NCBI GenBank assembly: GCA_003577145.1 | Contig: QEUP01000019.1 | Location: 1-62,067, forward strand | DNA: 62,067 nucleotides | Source of the DNA: Acidobacteriota bacterium | Lineage (GTDB): Bacteria; Actinomycetota; Acidimicrobiia; Acidimicrobiales; Microtrichaceae | Direction: 5' to 3' | In this document: in pieces, positions 42,813 to 51,638 of the stretch | How positions within the stretch are numbered: position 1 is the first letter of the stretch | Layout of the letters: every line of letters begins with the position of its first letter | The notes under the pieces: model-generated | The model's input: the letters and a program-made list of their open reading frames with translations, nothing else | The model's database searches: none | What the model was told of the DNA's origin: nothing | Position numbers and translations under genes: made by a program

Positions 42813-45103
42813 TCGTGACGCAACGCCGTCTCGACCTGGTGTTCGAGCGCGAGGAAGCCCGCAGCACCGTCGGCTTCCACGACCAGGCGGTCTAGGACAC
42901 CGCTGAAGGCGACCTGCGGGTCGTAGCCGTCACAGACCGGCAACGGCCGGCCCACACCGGCCAAGAGCGATGCCGACGAGTTGGGGGTCCACAACCCGGG
43001 CCACTCGTGCGGGAGCCTGGCCTCGCCGATCTGCCGGCCGTCGGCGACGCACACCAGGGCCGTGCCGTCGCCGTCCCGTCGCCCCGAGATGCGCAGCTCG
43101 GTCGCTCCCGCTGGGAGGTCGACGGCCATCTTCGTGAGGTGCTCACTGACGAAGCTGCAGGCGAACGTGAGGGTTCCCCCGCCTGCGTACCAGGCCCATC
43201 CGCCGTTGTGGTCACCTTGCTCCGCGAGCACGCCGACGGCATCGGCGGTCAGGGCCGAACCCAGCTCGGCGGTGATGGTGAAGCCATGGGACATGGCCGG
43301 TGTGTTGTCCTCGAAGACCCGTTCGCCAGGCCGCAGCTCGACACGGACGGCACCCATCGGCCAAGGGAGGAACAGATGGGCGAAGCGGTCCATCACGCCG
43401 TCGCTCAGCGGGAGCACCCCGTTGCGCTCGGCCTCCTCGTACCAGCGGGCGACGAGGCGGTCCCGGATGTCGGGGTGCTGTTCGGCTACGTCGTGATTTT
43501 CGGCGAGGTCGCGGCGCGTGTCGAAGAGGTGCCAGTGGTCGCGGGCGAAGTCGCTGCTGCCTTCGATCAGGTCTCGGTCGGCGTGGGTGAGCTGGTTGAC
43601 GTGGTTGGTGACCACCTTCCAGCCGTCCTCGTACATCGCCCGACTGCCCCAGCACTCGAAGTACTGGCTGGTGCGCGGATCGGGAGCGCCTGCTGATGCC
43701 AGCACCGGTCGCAACGTCACCCCGTCGAGGGTCATCTGGGGGATGCCCCCGAGAACCTCGGGCGGCTCCACCCCGACGAGATCGAGAAGAGTAGGCAGCA
43801 GGTCGACGGCATGGCAGTACTGATGGCGGATCTCGCCCTCGCCATCGATACCCCCGGGCCACGAGATGATGAAGGGGTCGCGGACGCCGCCGTCGAACGT
43901 GTAGCGCTTGAAGCGCCGCACCGGGGTGTTGCCGGCCTCAGCCCATCCCCAGGGGTAGTGGTTGTAGGTGCGCCGCCCGCCCAGCTCGTCGATGAGCCGC
44001 AGGTTGAGTGCCAGGTCCTCGTCGCGCCCCTGAGCGAACCGGAACTCGCTCACCGATCCGTGCGGTCCTGCCTCGCCGGAGGCGCCGTTGTCCGACACCA
44101 GCACAACGATCGTGTTCTCCCGCTCACCGAGCTCGTCGAGCGCGCCCAGCACTCGTCCGATCTGGGCATCTGCATGGCTGAGGAACCCCGCGTACACCTC
44201 CATCATCCGCGCATACAGGCGTCGTTGGTCGGCAGCGAGGCTCTCCCACTCGGGTACGTGCGGTGAGGGGCTGGGTGGCTCGGTGTCGGCAGGGACGATC
44301 CCCAAACCGATCTGGCGCTCGAGGGTGGCACGGCGCCACGCGTCCCAGCCGGCGTCGAACTGCCCCAGGTACGGCTCGATCCATTCAGGGGTCACGTGGT
44401 GAGGGGCGTGTGTCGCGCCGAGGGCCAGCCACAGCAGGAACGGACGGGTGGGCTGGTTGCGGCGCAGCTCGCGCAGGCGGGTGATCGCCTCGTCGGCGAG
44501 GTCCTCGCTCAGGTGGTAGCCCTCGTCGGGCGTGCGGGGCGGGTCCACATAGCTGTTGTCACGGACCAGTTCGGGAGCCCAATGGTTGGCGTCGCCGCCG
44601 AGGAAGCCGTAGAAGCGCTCGAAGCCCTTGCCGAGGGGCCAGTTCTCGAACGGGCCCGAAGGCGAGCGCTGGTCGCGTGGCGTGAGGTGCCACTTGCCGA
44701 TGGCATAGGTCGCGTAGCCCGCCGCGACGAGTATCTGGGCCAGCGTGCCGGCCTCGCTGGGGATGCGCCCGGTGTATCCCGGGAAGTTCATCGGCAGGTC
44801 GGGCAGCATGCCCATTCCCACCCGATGGTGGTTGCGGCCGGTGAGCAGGCACGCCCGCGTGGGTGAGCACAGCGCGGTGGTGTGGAAGTTGGTGAGCCGG
44901 ACTCCTCGGGTGGCGAGTCCGTCAATCGAGGGGGTGGCGATGTCTGATCCGTAGCAACCCAGCTGTGCGAACCCGGTGTCGTCGAGCACGATCACCACAA
45001 CGTTGGGCGCTCCGGCCCGGAACGGCGGTGTGGCACCTGCGGAGATGGAATCGGCCGCGGCCAATTCCACAATCGGCGCTTCGTCGATCTGTCCTGCCCC
45101 CAT
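42809..45103 (-). CDS. Arylsulfatase-type sulfatase
   Basis: This 764-residue protein has the sulfatase signature CSPTRACLLTGR with Cys79 as the formylglycine precursor. Metal-binding PNVVVIVLDDTGF, YATYAIGKWHL, THAPHHVTPEW and VVLVSDNGASGEAG are all present. A long C-terminal part includes a beta-sandwich-like region (GDHNGGWAWYAGGGTLTFACSF). The large size and this extra domain match the AtsA-like subgroup of actinobacterial and Pseudomonas sulfatases. No signal peptide is visible, so it may be cytoplasmic. No formylglycine-generating enzyme gene is in the window. Confidence 0.92.
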   Translation of the reverse strand: MGAGQIDEAPIVELAAADSISAGATPPFRAGAPNVVVIVLDDTGFAQLGCYGSDIATPSIDGLATRGVRLTNFHTTALCSPTRACLLTGRNHHRVGMGMLPDLPMNFPGYTGRIPSEAGTLAQILVAAGYATYAIGKWHLTPRDQRSPSGPFENWPLGKGFERFYGFLGGDANHWAPELVRDNSYVDPPRTPDEGYHLSEDLADEAITRLRELRRNQPTRPFLLWLALGATHAPHHVTPEWIEPYLGQFDAGWDAWRRATLERQIGLGIVPADTEPPSPSPHVPEWESLAADQRRLYARMMEVYAGFLSHADAQIGRVLGALDELGERENTIVVLVSDNGASGEAGPHGSVSEFRFAQGRDEDLALNLRLIDELGGRRTYNHYPWGWAEAGNTPVRRFKRYTFDGGVRDPFIISWPGGIDGEGEIRHQYCHAVDLLPTLLDLVGVEPPEVLGGIPQMTLDGVTLRPVLASAGAPDPRTSQYFECWGSRAMYEDGWKVVTNHVNQLTHADRDLIEGSSDFARDHWHLFDTRRDLAENHDVAEQHPDIRDRLVARWYEEAERNGVLPLSDGVMDRFAHLFLPWPMGAVRVELRPGERVFEDNTPAMSHGFTITAELGSALTADAVGVLAEQGDHNGGWAWYAGGGTLTFACSFVSEHLTKMAVDLPAGATELRISGRRDGDGTALVCVADGRQIGEARLPHEWPGLWTPNSSASLLAGVGRPLPVCDGYDPQVAFSGVLDRLVVEADGAAGFLALEHQVETALRHE

Positions 45104-45172
45104 GTCACGAAAGTACTACCCGGCGCTTTGCCGGCTGGACGCGCCGAGGGGCGGGGATCACAGCAGTGCCGC

Positions 45173-45425
45173 TCACAAAAGGACGAGGCCGGTGAGGTCG
45201 TCGCCGTCCCGGTTGTGGCTCTGGACGGCCTCGACGACGAGGTCATGCCTACGCCACCCATACCTGCCGTATCGGCGCTCAGCGCCAACGGCGAGCACCT
45301 GGAGCCGGATGCCCTCGAGGTCGACCCGGACGATGTCCTGCCAGGCAGCGCCGGCGACCAGCGAGCCAGCATCGTCTTCGAATCAGAGCGAGGACCTGAC
45401 CGCTTTCGTCGACGACAACCGCGGT
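45173..45425 (-). pseudogene. Possible GNAT acetyltransferase pseudogene fragment
   Basis: A minus-strand frame ending at 45173 reads LVAGAAWQDIVRVDLEGIRLQVLAVGAERRYGRYGWRRHDLVVEAV, which resembles the acetyl-CoA binding region of GNAT enzymes (LAV..RYGRYG). An in-frame stop lies just upstream, while another frame reads VVVDESGQVLALI. The fragment is short and the match is weak, so this is a low-confidence call. The rest of the 348-bp gap between sulfatase and tRNA-Gly holds nothing else I can name. Confidence 0.3.
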
Positions 45426-45451
45426 GGAATCGTGGCTGGGCGTGCTGGAAC

Positions 45452-45525
45452 TGGAGCGGGTGACGGGAATCGAACCCGCACCGTCAGCTTGGGAAGCTGA
45501 AGTTCTACCATTGAACTACACCCGC
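45452..45525 (-). tRNA. tRNA-Gly (anticodon CCC)
   Basis: The minus strand folds as a complete cloverleaf. The acceptor GCGGGTG pairs with CACCCGC, the D-arm is GTTCAATGGTAGAAC, and the anticodon loop is CTTCCCAAG with anticodon CCC. The T-arm reads GCGGGTTCGATTCCCGT, and the 3' CCA is encoded at 45452-45454. CCC reads GGG glycine codons. Confidence 0.97.
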
Positions 45526-45684
45526 GGGAACCCCGACTCTATCCCGCGAGCATTGCTCGGGTCCTCTCACCTACTCGCCTCACAACCCCGTTCTTGGCAG
45601 CAATACCCCCTCTATGAGCGGAAAACGCTGCCAAGAAGATGGAGTTGATTCCGCGTCGATCGCCTGCCCGGTAGGGTCAGCGCC

Positions 45685-46251
45685 GTGATCCTGTCCGATC
45701 GCAGCATCCGCCAGGCCCTGAAGGAGGGCCGCATATCCATCGAGCCCCTCGACGACTCGATGATCCAGCCCTCCTCGGTGGACCTGACCCTTGACCGCTG
45801 GTTCCGGGTCTTCCTCAACCACACGATGGGTCACATCGACGTGAAGCAAGACCTCGAGAACCTCACCCAGCTCGTCGAAGTGTCCCCCGACGAGGTCTTC
45901 ATGCTGCACCCGGGGGAGTTCGTGCTGGCCTCGACAGCCGAGCGGATCGCACTGCCCGACGACCTGGTGGCCCGTCTCGAAGGCAAGTCGAGCCTCGGCC
46001 GGCTCGGCCTGCTGATCCACTCGACCGCCGGCTTCGTCGACGCCGGCTGGGACGGGCACCTGACCCTGGAGCTGTCGAACGTGGCCAACCTGCCGATAAC
46101 GCTGTACCCCGGCATGAAGATCGGCCAGATCTCGTTCCTCCAGATGACCACGCCGGCCGAGCATCCCTACGGCTCGGTCGAGGTCGGCTCCAAGTACAAG
46201 GGACAGGGGGGCCCGACCCCTAGCCGCTACTGGGAGAACTTCGCCGAGTGA
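45685..46251 (+). CDS. dcd: dCTP deaminase (bifunctional, dUMP-forming type likely)
   Basis: The 188-residue protein has the conserved Dcd start [22 protein letters not shown], the core [66 protein letters not shown] and the C-terminal [13 protein letters not shown]. The catalytic Glu is within [12 protein letters not shown]. Actinobacterial homologues such as the mycobacterial enzyme convert dCTP directly to dUMP; this protein has the same length and motifs, so that activity is likely. Confidence 0.94.
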   Translation: MILSDRSIRQALKEGRISIEPLDDSMIQPSSVDLTLDRWFRVFLNHTMGHIDVKQDLENLTQLVEVSPDEVFMLHPGEFVLASTAERIALPDDLVARLEGKSSLGRLGLLIHSTAGFVDAGWDGHLTLELSNVANLPITLYPGMKIGQISFLQMTTPAEHPYGSVEVGSKYKGQGGPTPSRYWENFAE

Positions 46252-46318
46252 CGTTCGGTTTGAGCCAGATGATTGGATAGGGTCTCCATCCGGACAGACC
46301 ACGAACAAGGACTTGCCA

Positions 46319-46900
46319 ATGGCTTTCGAACTGCCACAGCTTCCCTACGCCGAGGACGCGCTGGCTCCCCACATCAGCGCCGAGACCATCTCTTACCACT
46401 ACGGCAAGCACCACAAGAAGTACGTCGACACCCTGAACGAGCTGACCCAGGGCACGGACCTGGCCGACAAGAGCCTCGAAGACATCATCACCTCGACCGA
46501 GGGCAAGGTCTTCAACCAGGCGGCCCAGGTGTGGAACCACACCTTCTACTGGAGGGGGATGGGCCCTGACGGCGGTGGGGCGCCCACGGGCGAAGCCGCC
46601 GACGCCATCGGCAGCGCCTTCGGCTCCTACGACGCATTCGTCGAGCAGTTCGCCGCCGAGGCCGGCGGCCACTTCGGTTCAGGTTGGGCGTGGCTGGTCG
46701 ACGACGGCAGCGGTCTCGCCATCACCAGCACCCACGACGCCGACAACCCGCTCACCCACAGCCAGAAGCCGCTGCTCACCTGCGACGTCTGGGAGCACGC
46801 CTACTACATCGACTACCGCAATGCCCGGCCCGACTACGTGGCGACGTTCCTGAACAGCCTCGTCAACTGGGACTGGGTCAACCAGCAGCTTTCCGGCTGA
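46319..46900 (+). CDS. sodB: Superoxide dismutase, Fe type
   Basis: The 193-residue protein starts at ATG 46319. Metal ligands are His in YHYGKHHKKY and VWNHTFYW, and Asp/His in CDVWEHAYYIDYRN. The second-sphere Gln in FNQAAQVWNHTFYW is typical of the iron-dependent form rather than the manganese form, although metal choice should be confirmed. No export signal is present, so it is cytoplasmic. Confidence 0.92.
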   Translation: MAFELPQLPYAEDALAPHISAETISYHYGKHHKKYVDTLNELTQGTDLADKSLEDIITSTEGKVFNQAAQVWNHTFYWRGMGPDGGGAPTGEAADAIGSAFGSYDAFVEQFAAEAGGHFGSGWAWLVDDGSGLAITSTHDADNPLTHSQKPLLTCDVWEHAYYIDYRNARPDYVATFLNSLVNWDWVNQQLSG

Positions 46901-46922
46901 GGGACGAAGGGCGGCCGGGAAC

Positions 46923-47528
46923 TCAGCCGCCGCCGGTCCCCTGCACGTCGATCAGGTCGACGACGAACACGAGGGTCGCGTCCGGGGGGATCCCCGGAGG
47001 GGGGCTGGATCCGTAGGCCTGGTCCGGGGGTATCACCAGAACCCGGCGCCCCCCGACCTTCATGCCGGGAATCCCCTCTGCCCATCCCTCGATCACGCTG
47101 TCGAGGGCGAAGGTGATGGGCTCACCCCGCTCCCAGGACGAGTCGAAAGACGTACCGTCGGTGAGAACGCCCAGGTAGTGGACCGTCACCGAGCTGTCGC
47201 CGGTCGCCTCGGCGCCCTCTCCGACGACGACGTCCTCGGTGTAGACGGTGTCCGCCACGTCGTCGCTGGGGGTGAGCTCGAAGGTGGGCTCCTCCTCGAG
47301 GTTGGTGCTCACATCGCTCACCGTCGCCCAAGCCGGCAGCTCAGCGGCGGTGTCGGACCCGGTGGTGCTGCTCGAGTCGGTGGAGGTCCCTGCGGTGGTC
47401 GGCGTGGTCTCGGACGGGGTCGGCGTGGTCTCGGACGGGGATTCATCGTCGTCGGAGCTACAGGCACCGCCGAGCGCGAGAACGGCGACGGCGAGACCGA
47501 CGACGGTGGCTATGACGATGCGCCTCAA
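46923..47528 (-). CDS. FKBP-type peptidyl-prolyl isomerase lipoprotein
   Basis: The 201-residue product has a signal peptide ending in lipobox LALGGAC, a Ser/Thr linker (residues 26-60) and one FKBP domain at the C-terminus. Isomerase motifs include VTVHYLGVLTDGTSFDSSWERGEPITFALDSVIEGW and VGGRRVLVIPPDQAYGSSPPPGIPPDATLVFVVDLI. It probably helps fold exported proteins at the outer face of the membrane. The linker is encoded by a 21-bp tandem repeat. Confidence 0.9.
   Translation of the reverse strand: MRRIVIATVVGLAVAVLALGGACSSDDDESPSETTPTPSETTPTTAGTSTDSSSTTGSDTAAELPAWATVSDVSTNLEEEPTFELTPSDDVADTVYTEDVVVGEGAEATGDSSVTVHYLGVLTDGTSFDSSWERGEPITFALDSVIEGWAEGIPGMKVGGRRVLVIPPDQAYGSSPPPGIPPDATLVFVVDLIDVQGTGGG
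47399..47440. repeat. 21-bp tandem duplication in the FKBP gene linker
   Basis: Two identical 21-bp units (47399-47419 and 47420-47440) encode repeats of SETTPTP type in the Ser/Thr linker. The unit length preserves the frame. Confidence 0.85.
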
Positions 47529-47586
47529 CGGGGGCTCCTCTCGATCAGACGTTGCATGGTAGCGAGCGAGTGGGCCCCGACAGGTG

Positions 47587-48111
47587 TCAGCTCTCGAAGG
47601 GCGAGCCGGGACGCGGGGACTGGTCTCCTTCTACCCCCCCCAGCCGCTCCAGCTCACGACGGCGGTGAACCTCGCGCTCGCCGGGCGGGCGGCTTCTCGC
47701 CGATTCGATCTCCGCCAGCATGTCGTCGGCGTGGTAGGGCCTGGTCAGCAGGCCGTCGGCGCCCGACTGCCAGCAGAACATGCGGTTCTTGCCGCCGTCG
47801 GTGACGATCACGACCCTGACCTCGGTCACCTCGGCGTTCTCGTTGGAGCGGATGGTGTCGAGGAGCTTGACACCGCCACCACTCCCGGACGCGGTGAAGC
47901 TGACCAGCACAACCCCGACACGCGACGGGTCCTCGGCTATGGACGCCAGAGCCTGGTTCTGATCGACTGCCCTGGTCACCTCGTAACCCGCACGGGCGAG
48001 GATGCGTGTGATCAGCTCGCTGGCGTCGTCGTCGTCGTCGACGACGAGCACCCTCCTGGGCAGCTCGGGGGGTGGATCACCCGGCTTCTCACTCTTCGAC
48101 CGTCTCAACAA
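47587..48111 (-). CDS. Receiver-like domain protein lacking the phospho-acceptor Asp
   Basis: The 174-residue protein has a CheY-like start RRVLVVDDDDDASELITRILARAGYEV with the acidic metal pocket. The segment where the phosphorylated Asp should be reads GVVLVSFTASGSGGG, with Ser/Thr instead. The conserved Thr/Lys switch region becomes RVVIVTDGGK and GLLTRPYHADDML, with Arg replacing Lys. It is probably a phosphorylation-independent pseudo-receiver. The start overlaps the end of the EtfD-like gene by 23 bp, so the two are likely co-expressed. Confidence 0.75.
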   Translation of the reverse strand: MLRRSKSEKPGDPPPELPRRVLVVDDDDDASELITRILARAGYEVTRAVDQNQALASIAEDPSRVGVVLVSFTASGSGGGVKLLDTIRSNENAEVTEVRVVIVTDGGKNRMFCWQSGADGLLTRPYHADDMLAEIESARSRPPGEREVHRRRELERLGGVEGDQSPRPGSPFES

Positions 48112-50344
48112 GGGGCTTCTGGCTCACTTCGACGCTCTCGAGGGCATCGAGAAGGTGAATTGCAATATCGCCCACTTTGACATCTTCGTCCTCGAATCCC
48201 TCAGCTTTTGCTCCGTCATCGATCATGACGTAGCAGAAGGGGCAGGCGGTGGCTATGCGACTAGCGCCCGTGCGGATCAGCTCCTGCGAACGCTCGACGT
48301 TCACCTGCTTGCCGGTGTGCTCCTCCATCCACATGCGCGCCCCCCCGGCACCGCAGCACATCCCCCGCGTGCCGTTGCGGTTCGCCTCGACCACCTCGAT
48401 GTCGCCGAGACGCCCGATCACGTTGCGTGGTGCCATGTAGATGTCGTTGTGACGACCCAGGTAGCACGAGTCGTGGAAGACGACCCGCTCGGCGAGGGAC
48501 GCCTCGCCGACGTCGAGCCTGCCTTCGGCGATGAGCTGCTCCAGGAGCTGGCTGTGGTGGATGACCTCGTAGTCGCCGCCGAGCTGGGGGTACTCGTTCT
48601 TGAAGGTGTTGAAGCAGTGCGGGCACTGCGTGATGATCTTGCGGACCCCCATGCTGTCGAGCGTCTCGATGTTCTGCATCGCCAGCATCTGGAAGATGTA
48701 CTCGTTGCCGGAACGACGAGCCGGATCGCCGGTGCACTGCTCCGCAGGCCCGAGGATGGCGAAGGAGACCCCCGCCTTCTCGAGCAGCTTGGCCAACGCC
48801 CGGCTTACCTTCTTGTTCTTGTCGTCGAAGGAGCCCGCACAGCCGACCCAGTAGAGGTACTCGGCGTCGAAGGGATCTCCTCCGTCGATGACCTTCACGC
48901 CTTCGAGATCCTTGGCCCAGTCGGCCCGCTCGGCCTGGCTGAGTCCCCAGGGGTTGCCGGAGTTCTCCATCGAGCGGTAGGCCTGCCCGAGCTCGGTGGG
49001 GAAGTTCGACTCCATCAACGAGAGGTAGCGGCGCATGTCGAGGATCTTGTCGAGGATCTCGATGTTGACGGGGCAGATCTCGTCGCAGGCCTTGCACGAC
49101 GTGCACGACCAGATCTCTTCCGGGGTGATCCTCTCGAACAGGTCGTCTGCTGACACGGTGATCTCGCTGTCGACGCCGATCGGTGGCGTGACCGACGGGC
49201 GCCCGGTCGCGGCCATCACCTCCCCCGTCTTGAGCACGATCTCTCGTGGATCGAGCGGTTTGCCGGTCGCGTGAGCGGGACACTGGCTGGTGCAACGGCC
49301 GCACATCGTGCAGGCGTCGGTGTCGAGGAGCTGCTTCCAGGTGAAGTCCTCGACTGTGGAGGCGCCGAAGGTCTCGAGCTCGGTCTGCATCAGGTTGGGC
49401 ATCGCTCTCATCGCCCCCTTGGGGCGATCGCGGTCCCGCAGGTACATGTTCAGCGGGGAGGTGAACATGTGGCGCAGCATCGTGGTCGGCAGGATCATGA
49501 GGAAGGTGAAGAACGACACGACGTGGACCACCCAGAACACCCGGTGCCAGTTGGAGAGCGTTGCCTCACCGGCGCCGTCGATCAGCGTCGCCAGCGGGTA
49601 GCTGATGAACGACCACTTCTCGAAGGCCGGGCTGCCCTCATGGGCGATGCGGAACATCTCGGTCACGAAGCCCGTCAGGCCGATCGTCATGAGCACGCCG
49701 AGGATCAGGGCGTGCTCAGGCTTGGTCTTGATGCGAATCCGGTAGGGCCGCTGCACGTAGCGGCGGACGATCGCCCACCCGACGCCGAGCACGAAGACCA
49801 CTCCGGCGGCGTCGCCCACGAAGGAGTACCCCTGGTACACCTGGCCGTGGAGGAACTTGGCGTCGTCGGGCAGCTGGTGGTTGATCTCCAGGACGGTTGT
49901 CACGGCCAGCAGGATGAGGAAGCTGAAGTAGATGAGCGAGTGCATGAGACCGGCGGCGGGATCGCGCAGGAGCGTCTGCATGTACACGCCGGCCCTGAAG
50001 TCCTCCAGGCGCCGCTTGATGTTGCGGGTCGTGGTGACCCTGCGGTCGGGTGCGCCGCGCTCCCAGTTCTTCACCCTCTGGGAGAAGGCCACCGCACCCC
50101 ACACCAACAAGATGGGGACGATCACGTAGAAGGCGAGCTTCACCCCACCGGGGATGTTGCCGAAGACCTCTCGGCTGATGCTCGAGTCGTCGTGGAAATT
50201 GAAGACGATCGCGCCGAGAACCCCGGACAGGATCGTCACCGCAGCGAACAGCACACCGATGGCGATGACCAGGTAGCGCGGCTTGAGGCCCGGGTTGCCT
50301 TCGTCGGTCGAGTTCTCTTCTGGGGACTCGGTGGTGGTGCTCAT
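48089..50344 (-). CDS. etfD: EtfD-like membrane Fe-S oxidoreductase (HdrBC-type fusion)
   Basis: From ATG 50344 the protein has about 751 residues. The N-terminal third has about six membrane helices resembling a NarI-like heme b module. Two [4Fe-4S] ferredoxin motifs follow: CTMCGRCTSQCP and CTSCKACDEICP. Two CCG domains then carry the noncanonical cluster ligands (WVGCAGSFDD, CPHCFNTFKNEYP, CYLGRHNDIY, CCGAGGARMW and CPFC). Mycobacterial EtfD of this architecture passes electrons from ETF, reduced by acyl-CoA dehydrogenases, to menaquinone. That role would suit the acyl-CoA genes here, but a different donor cannot be ruled out. Confidence 0.85.
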   Translation of the reverse strand: MSTTTESPEENSTDEGNPGLKPRYLVIAIGVLFAAVTILSGVLGAIVFNFHDDSSISREVFGNIPGGVKLAFYVIVPILLVWGAVAFSQRVKNWERGAPDRRVTTTRNIKRRLEDFRAGVYMQTLLRDPAAGLMHSLIYFSFLILLAVTTVLEINHQLPDDAKFLHGQVYQGYSFVGDAAGVVFVLGVGWAIVRRYVQRPYRIRIKTKPEHALILGVLMTIGLTGFVTEMFRIAHEGSPAFEKWSFISYPLATLIDGAGEATLSNWHRVFWVVHVVSFFTFLMILPTTMLRHMFTSPLNMYLRDRDRPKGAMRAMPNLMQTELETFGASTVEDFTWKQLLDTDACTMCGRCTSQCPAHATGKPLDPREIVLKTGEVMAATGRPSVTPPIGVDSEITVSADDLFERITPEEIWSCTSCKACDEICPVNIEILDKILDMRRYLSLMESNFPTELGQAYRSMENSGNPWGLSQAERADWAKDLEGVKVIDGGDPFDAEYLYWVGCAGSFDDKNKKVSRALAKLLEKAGVSFAILGPAEQCTGDPARRSGNEYIFQMLAMQNIETLDSMGVRKIITQCPHCFNTFKNEYPQLGGDYEVIHHSQLLEQLIAEGRLDVGEASLAERVVFHDSCYLGRHNDIYMAPRNVIGRLGDIEVVEANRNGTRGMCCGAGGARMWMEEHTGKQVNVERSQELIRTGASRIATACPFCYVMIDDGAKAEGFEDEDVKVGDIAIHLLDALESVEVSQKPLVETVEE

Positions 50345-50395
50345 AGCGTTCGCGGAATCTACTCGCGGGCCCTGCGCACGGCCCACTTCTCCGCG

Positions 50396-50815
50396 TCAGC
50401 CGTAGTGCTGCCTGTCGAGCTGACGCAGCCGGGCGGCGAGCGAGGACATCAGCTTGTGGGCCAGCCCGGGCACCTCGTCGATGACGCCCGCGAAGCTGCG
50501 CTGGGTCAGCACCAGCGTGGCGAGGTCGGTCTCGGCGGTCACGGTGGCGGTGCGCGGTCCGCCGTCGAGGAGGGCGAGCTCGCCGAAGTACTCGTCGGGC
50601 CCCAACGTGGCGACCTCCACACCGTTGCGGGTGACCTTGGCTGTGCCGCTCAGGATTATGAAGCACTCCCGGCCGGTCTTGCCCTGCGTCACCAACTCGC
50701 GCCCGGCCTCGACAGTGACCTCGTCAGAGGCCTTGGCGATCTTCTGCAGGTCTTTCTTGGAGAGACCGGCGAAGAGCGGCACCTCTGCCAGATGCTGCAG
50801 GTAGTCGCTGACCAT
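50396..50815 (-). CDS. Stand-alone cyclic-nucleotide-binding domain protein
   Basis: The 139-residue protein is a single CRP-type cNMP-binding beta-barrel: PLFAGLSKKDLQKIAKASDEV, LVTQGKTGRECFIILSGTAKVTRNG and DEYFGELALLDGGPRTATVTAETDLATLVL. The phosphate-binding cassette GELALLDGGPRTATV is well preserved, with Arg and Glu in place. No DNA-binding domain is attached, so it may regulate a partner protein. It lies 51 bp upstream of the EtfD-like gene in the same direction. Confidence 0.87.
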   Translation of the reverse strand: MVSDYLQHLAEVPLFAGLSKKDLQKIAKASDEVTVEAGRELVTQGKTGRECFIILSGTAKVTRNGVEVATLGPDEYFGELALLDGGPRTATVTAETDLATLVLTQRSFAGVIDEVPGLAHKLMSSLAARLRQLDRQHYG

Positions 50816-50890
50816 GGCGGGAACGATAACCGTTCGGGCAATTCACATTCACGAAACAGGCGCGAAACAGCGGTTTCCTAGCTTCCGGCC

Positions 50891-51427
50891 ATGGATGTGG
50901 CACTCCTGCGATGGCCGTCGGAGCAGCCGCGGCGGGCGCAGCTCTCCCACGCCGGTCTGCCAAGGCTGCTGGTTGTCGAGCCCGAGGCCGCGCCGCCGCT
51001 CTCAGCGGACGAGCTCGAGGACTGGGTGCGGGTACCGATCGACGAGGTCGACTTCGAAGCGCGCGTGGCCGGGCTGCGGCGACGCTACGACACTCACCTC
51101 ACGCGCTCAGCAGCGGCGGCCTCCGGTGTCGACCTCTGCCCGGGTCCGGTGCTCGATGCCGATGGTGTGCTGCGACTCGGCGCTGGGTGGGTCTGCCTCC
51201 CGCCCGTCGAGGCCCGCTTGGCTGCGGCACTGCTGGATCGCCTGGGCGTGGTCGTCAGTCGCGAGGCACTTTCCCGGGCAGGGTGGCCCGGGAAGGTGCC
51301 GGCGCGGAACTCTCTCGACGTCCACGTGCTCCGCCTCCGCCGCCGGATCTCCCCACTGTCGCTGGTGATCCACACGGTCCGATCCCGCGGGTACGTGCTG
51401 GAGGTTTCGGACCCGTCCTGCCCTTGA
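50891..51427 (+). CDS. Winged-helix (OmpR-type) transcriptional regulator with atypical N-domain
   Basis: The 178-residue protein has a C-terminal OmpR/PhoB winged helix: WVCLPPVEARLAAALLDRLGVVVSREALSRAGWPG then NSLDVHVLRLRRRISPLSLVIHTVRSRGYVLEV. The N-terminal half (LPRLLVVEPEAAPPLSADELEDWVRVPIDEVDFEARVAGLRRRY) is shorter than a receiver and lacks a phospho-acceptor Asp; it may be a pseudo-receiver. It is divergent from the cNMP-binding gene, with 75 bp between the starts, so it may control that operon. Confidence 0.8.
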   Translation: MDVALLRWPSEQPRRAQLSHAGLPRLLVVEPEAAPPLSADELEDWVRVPIDEVDFEARVAGLRRRYDTHLTRSAAAASGVDLCPGPVLDADGVLRLGAGWVCLPPVEARLAAALLDRLGVVVSREALSRAGWPGKVPARNSLDVHVLRLRRRISPLSLVIHTVRSRGYVLEVSDPSCP

Positions 51428-51431
51428 CTCG

Positions 51432-51576
51432 AGCGACAGCGGGGCTGTGACGGCAGGGCGACAGTGGGGCTGTGACGGCGGCAGGGCGACAGCGGGGCTG
51501 TGACGGGGAAGGCCCCGAGTAGGTGACGGCGGTAGGGCGACAGCGGGGCTGTGACGGGGAAGGCCCCGAGTAGGCT
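51432..51576. repeat. Tandem repeat array upstream of the acyl-CoA synthetase gene
   Basis: Four copies of a core unit (gcgacagcggggctgtgacgg type) begin at about 51432, 51459, 51486 and 51538. The last two belong to a longer unit that also carries ggggaaggccccgagtagg. Each core contains a small hairpin (acagc-ggg-gctgt), and the longer unit adds gggg-aagg-cccc. The array ends a few bases before the gene start and occupies its presumed leader or promoter. Confidence 0.85.
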
Positions 51577-51584
51577 GCGGCGGC

Positions 51585-51638
51585 ATGGAGCAATTGGGCG
51601 GCATGGAGCAATTGGGCGGCATGGAGCAGTGGGGCCTG
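51585..51638 (+). repeat. Triplicated 18-bp start region of the acyl-CoA synthetase gene
   Basis: The unit atggagcaattgggcggc occurs at 51585 and 51603, and a diverged copy begins at 51621. Each carries an in-frame ATG, so the protein may begin MEQLGGMEQLGGMEQWG or at the second or third Met. Confidence 0.9.

Noticed and set aside
51432-51576. CRISPR-like appearance of the repeat array
   Set aside because: Spacers are absent or themselves repeats, spacing is irregular, and no cas genes are near.
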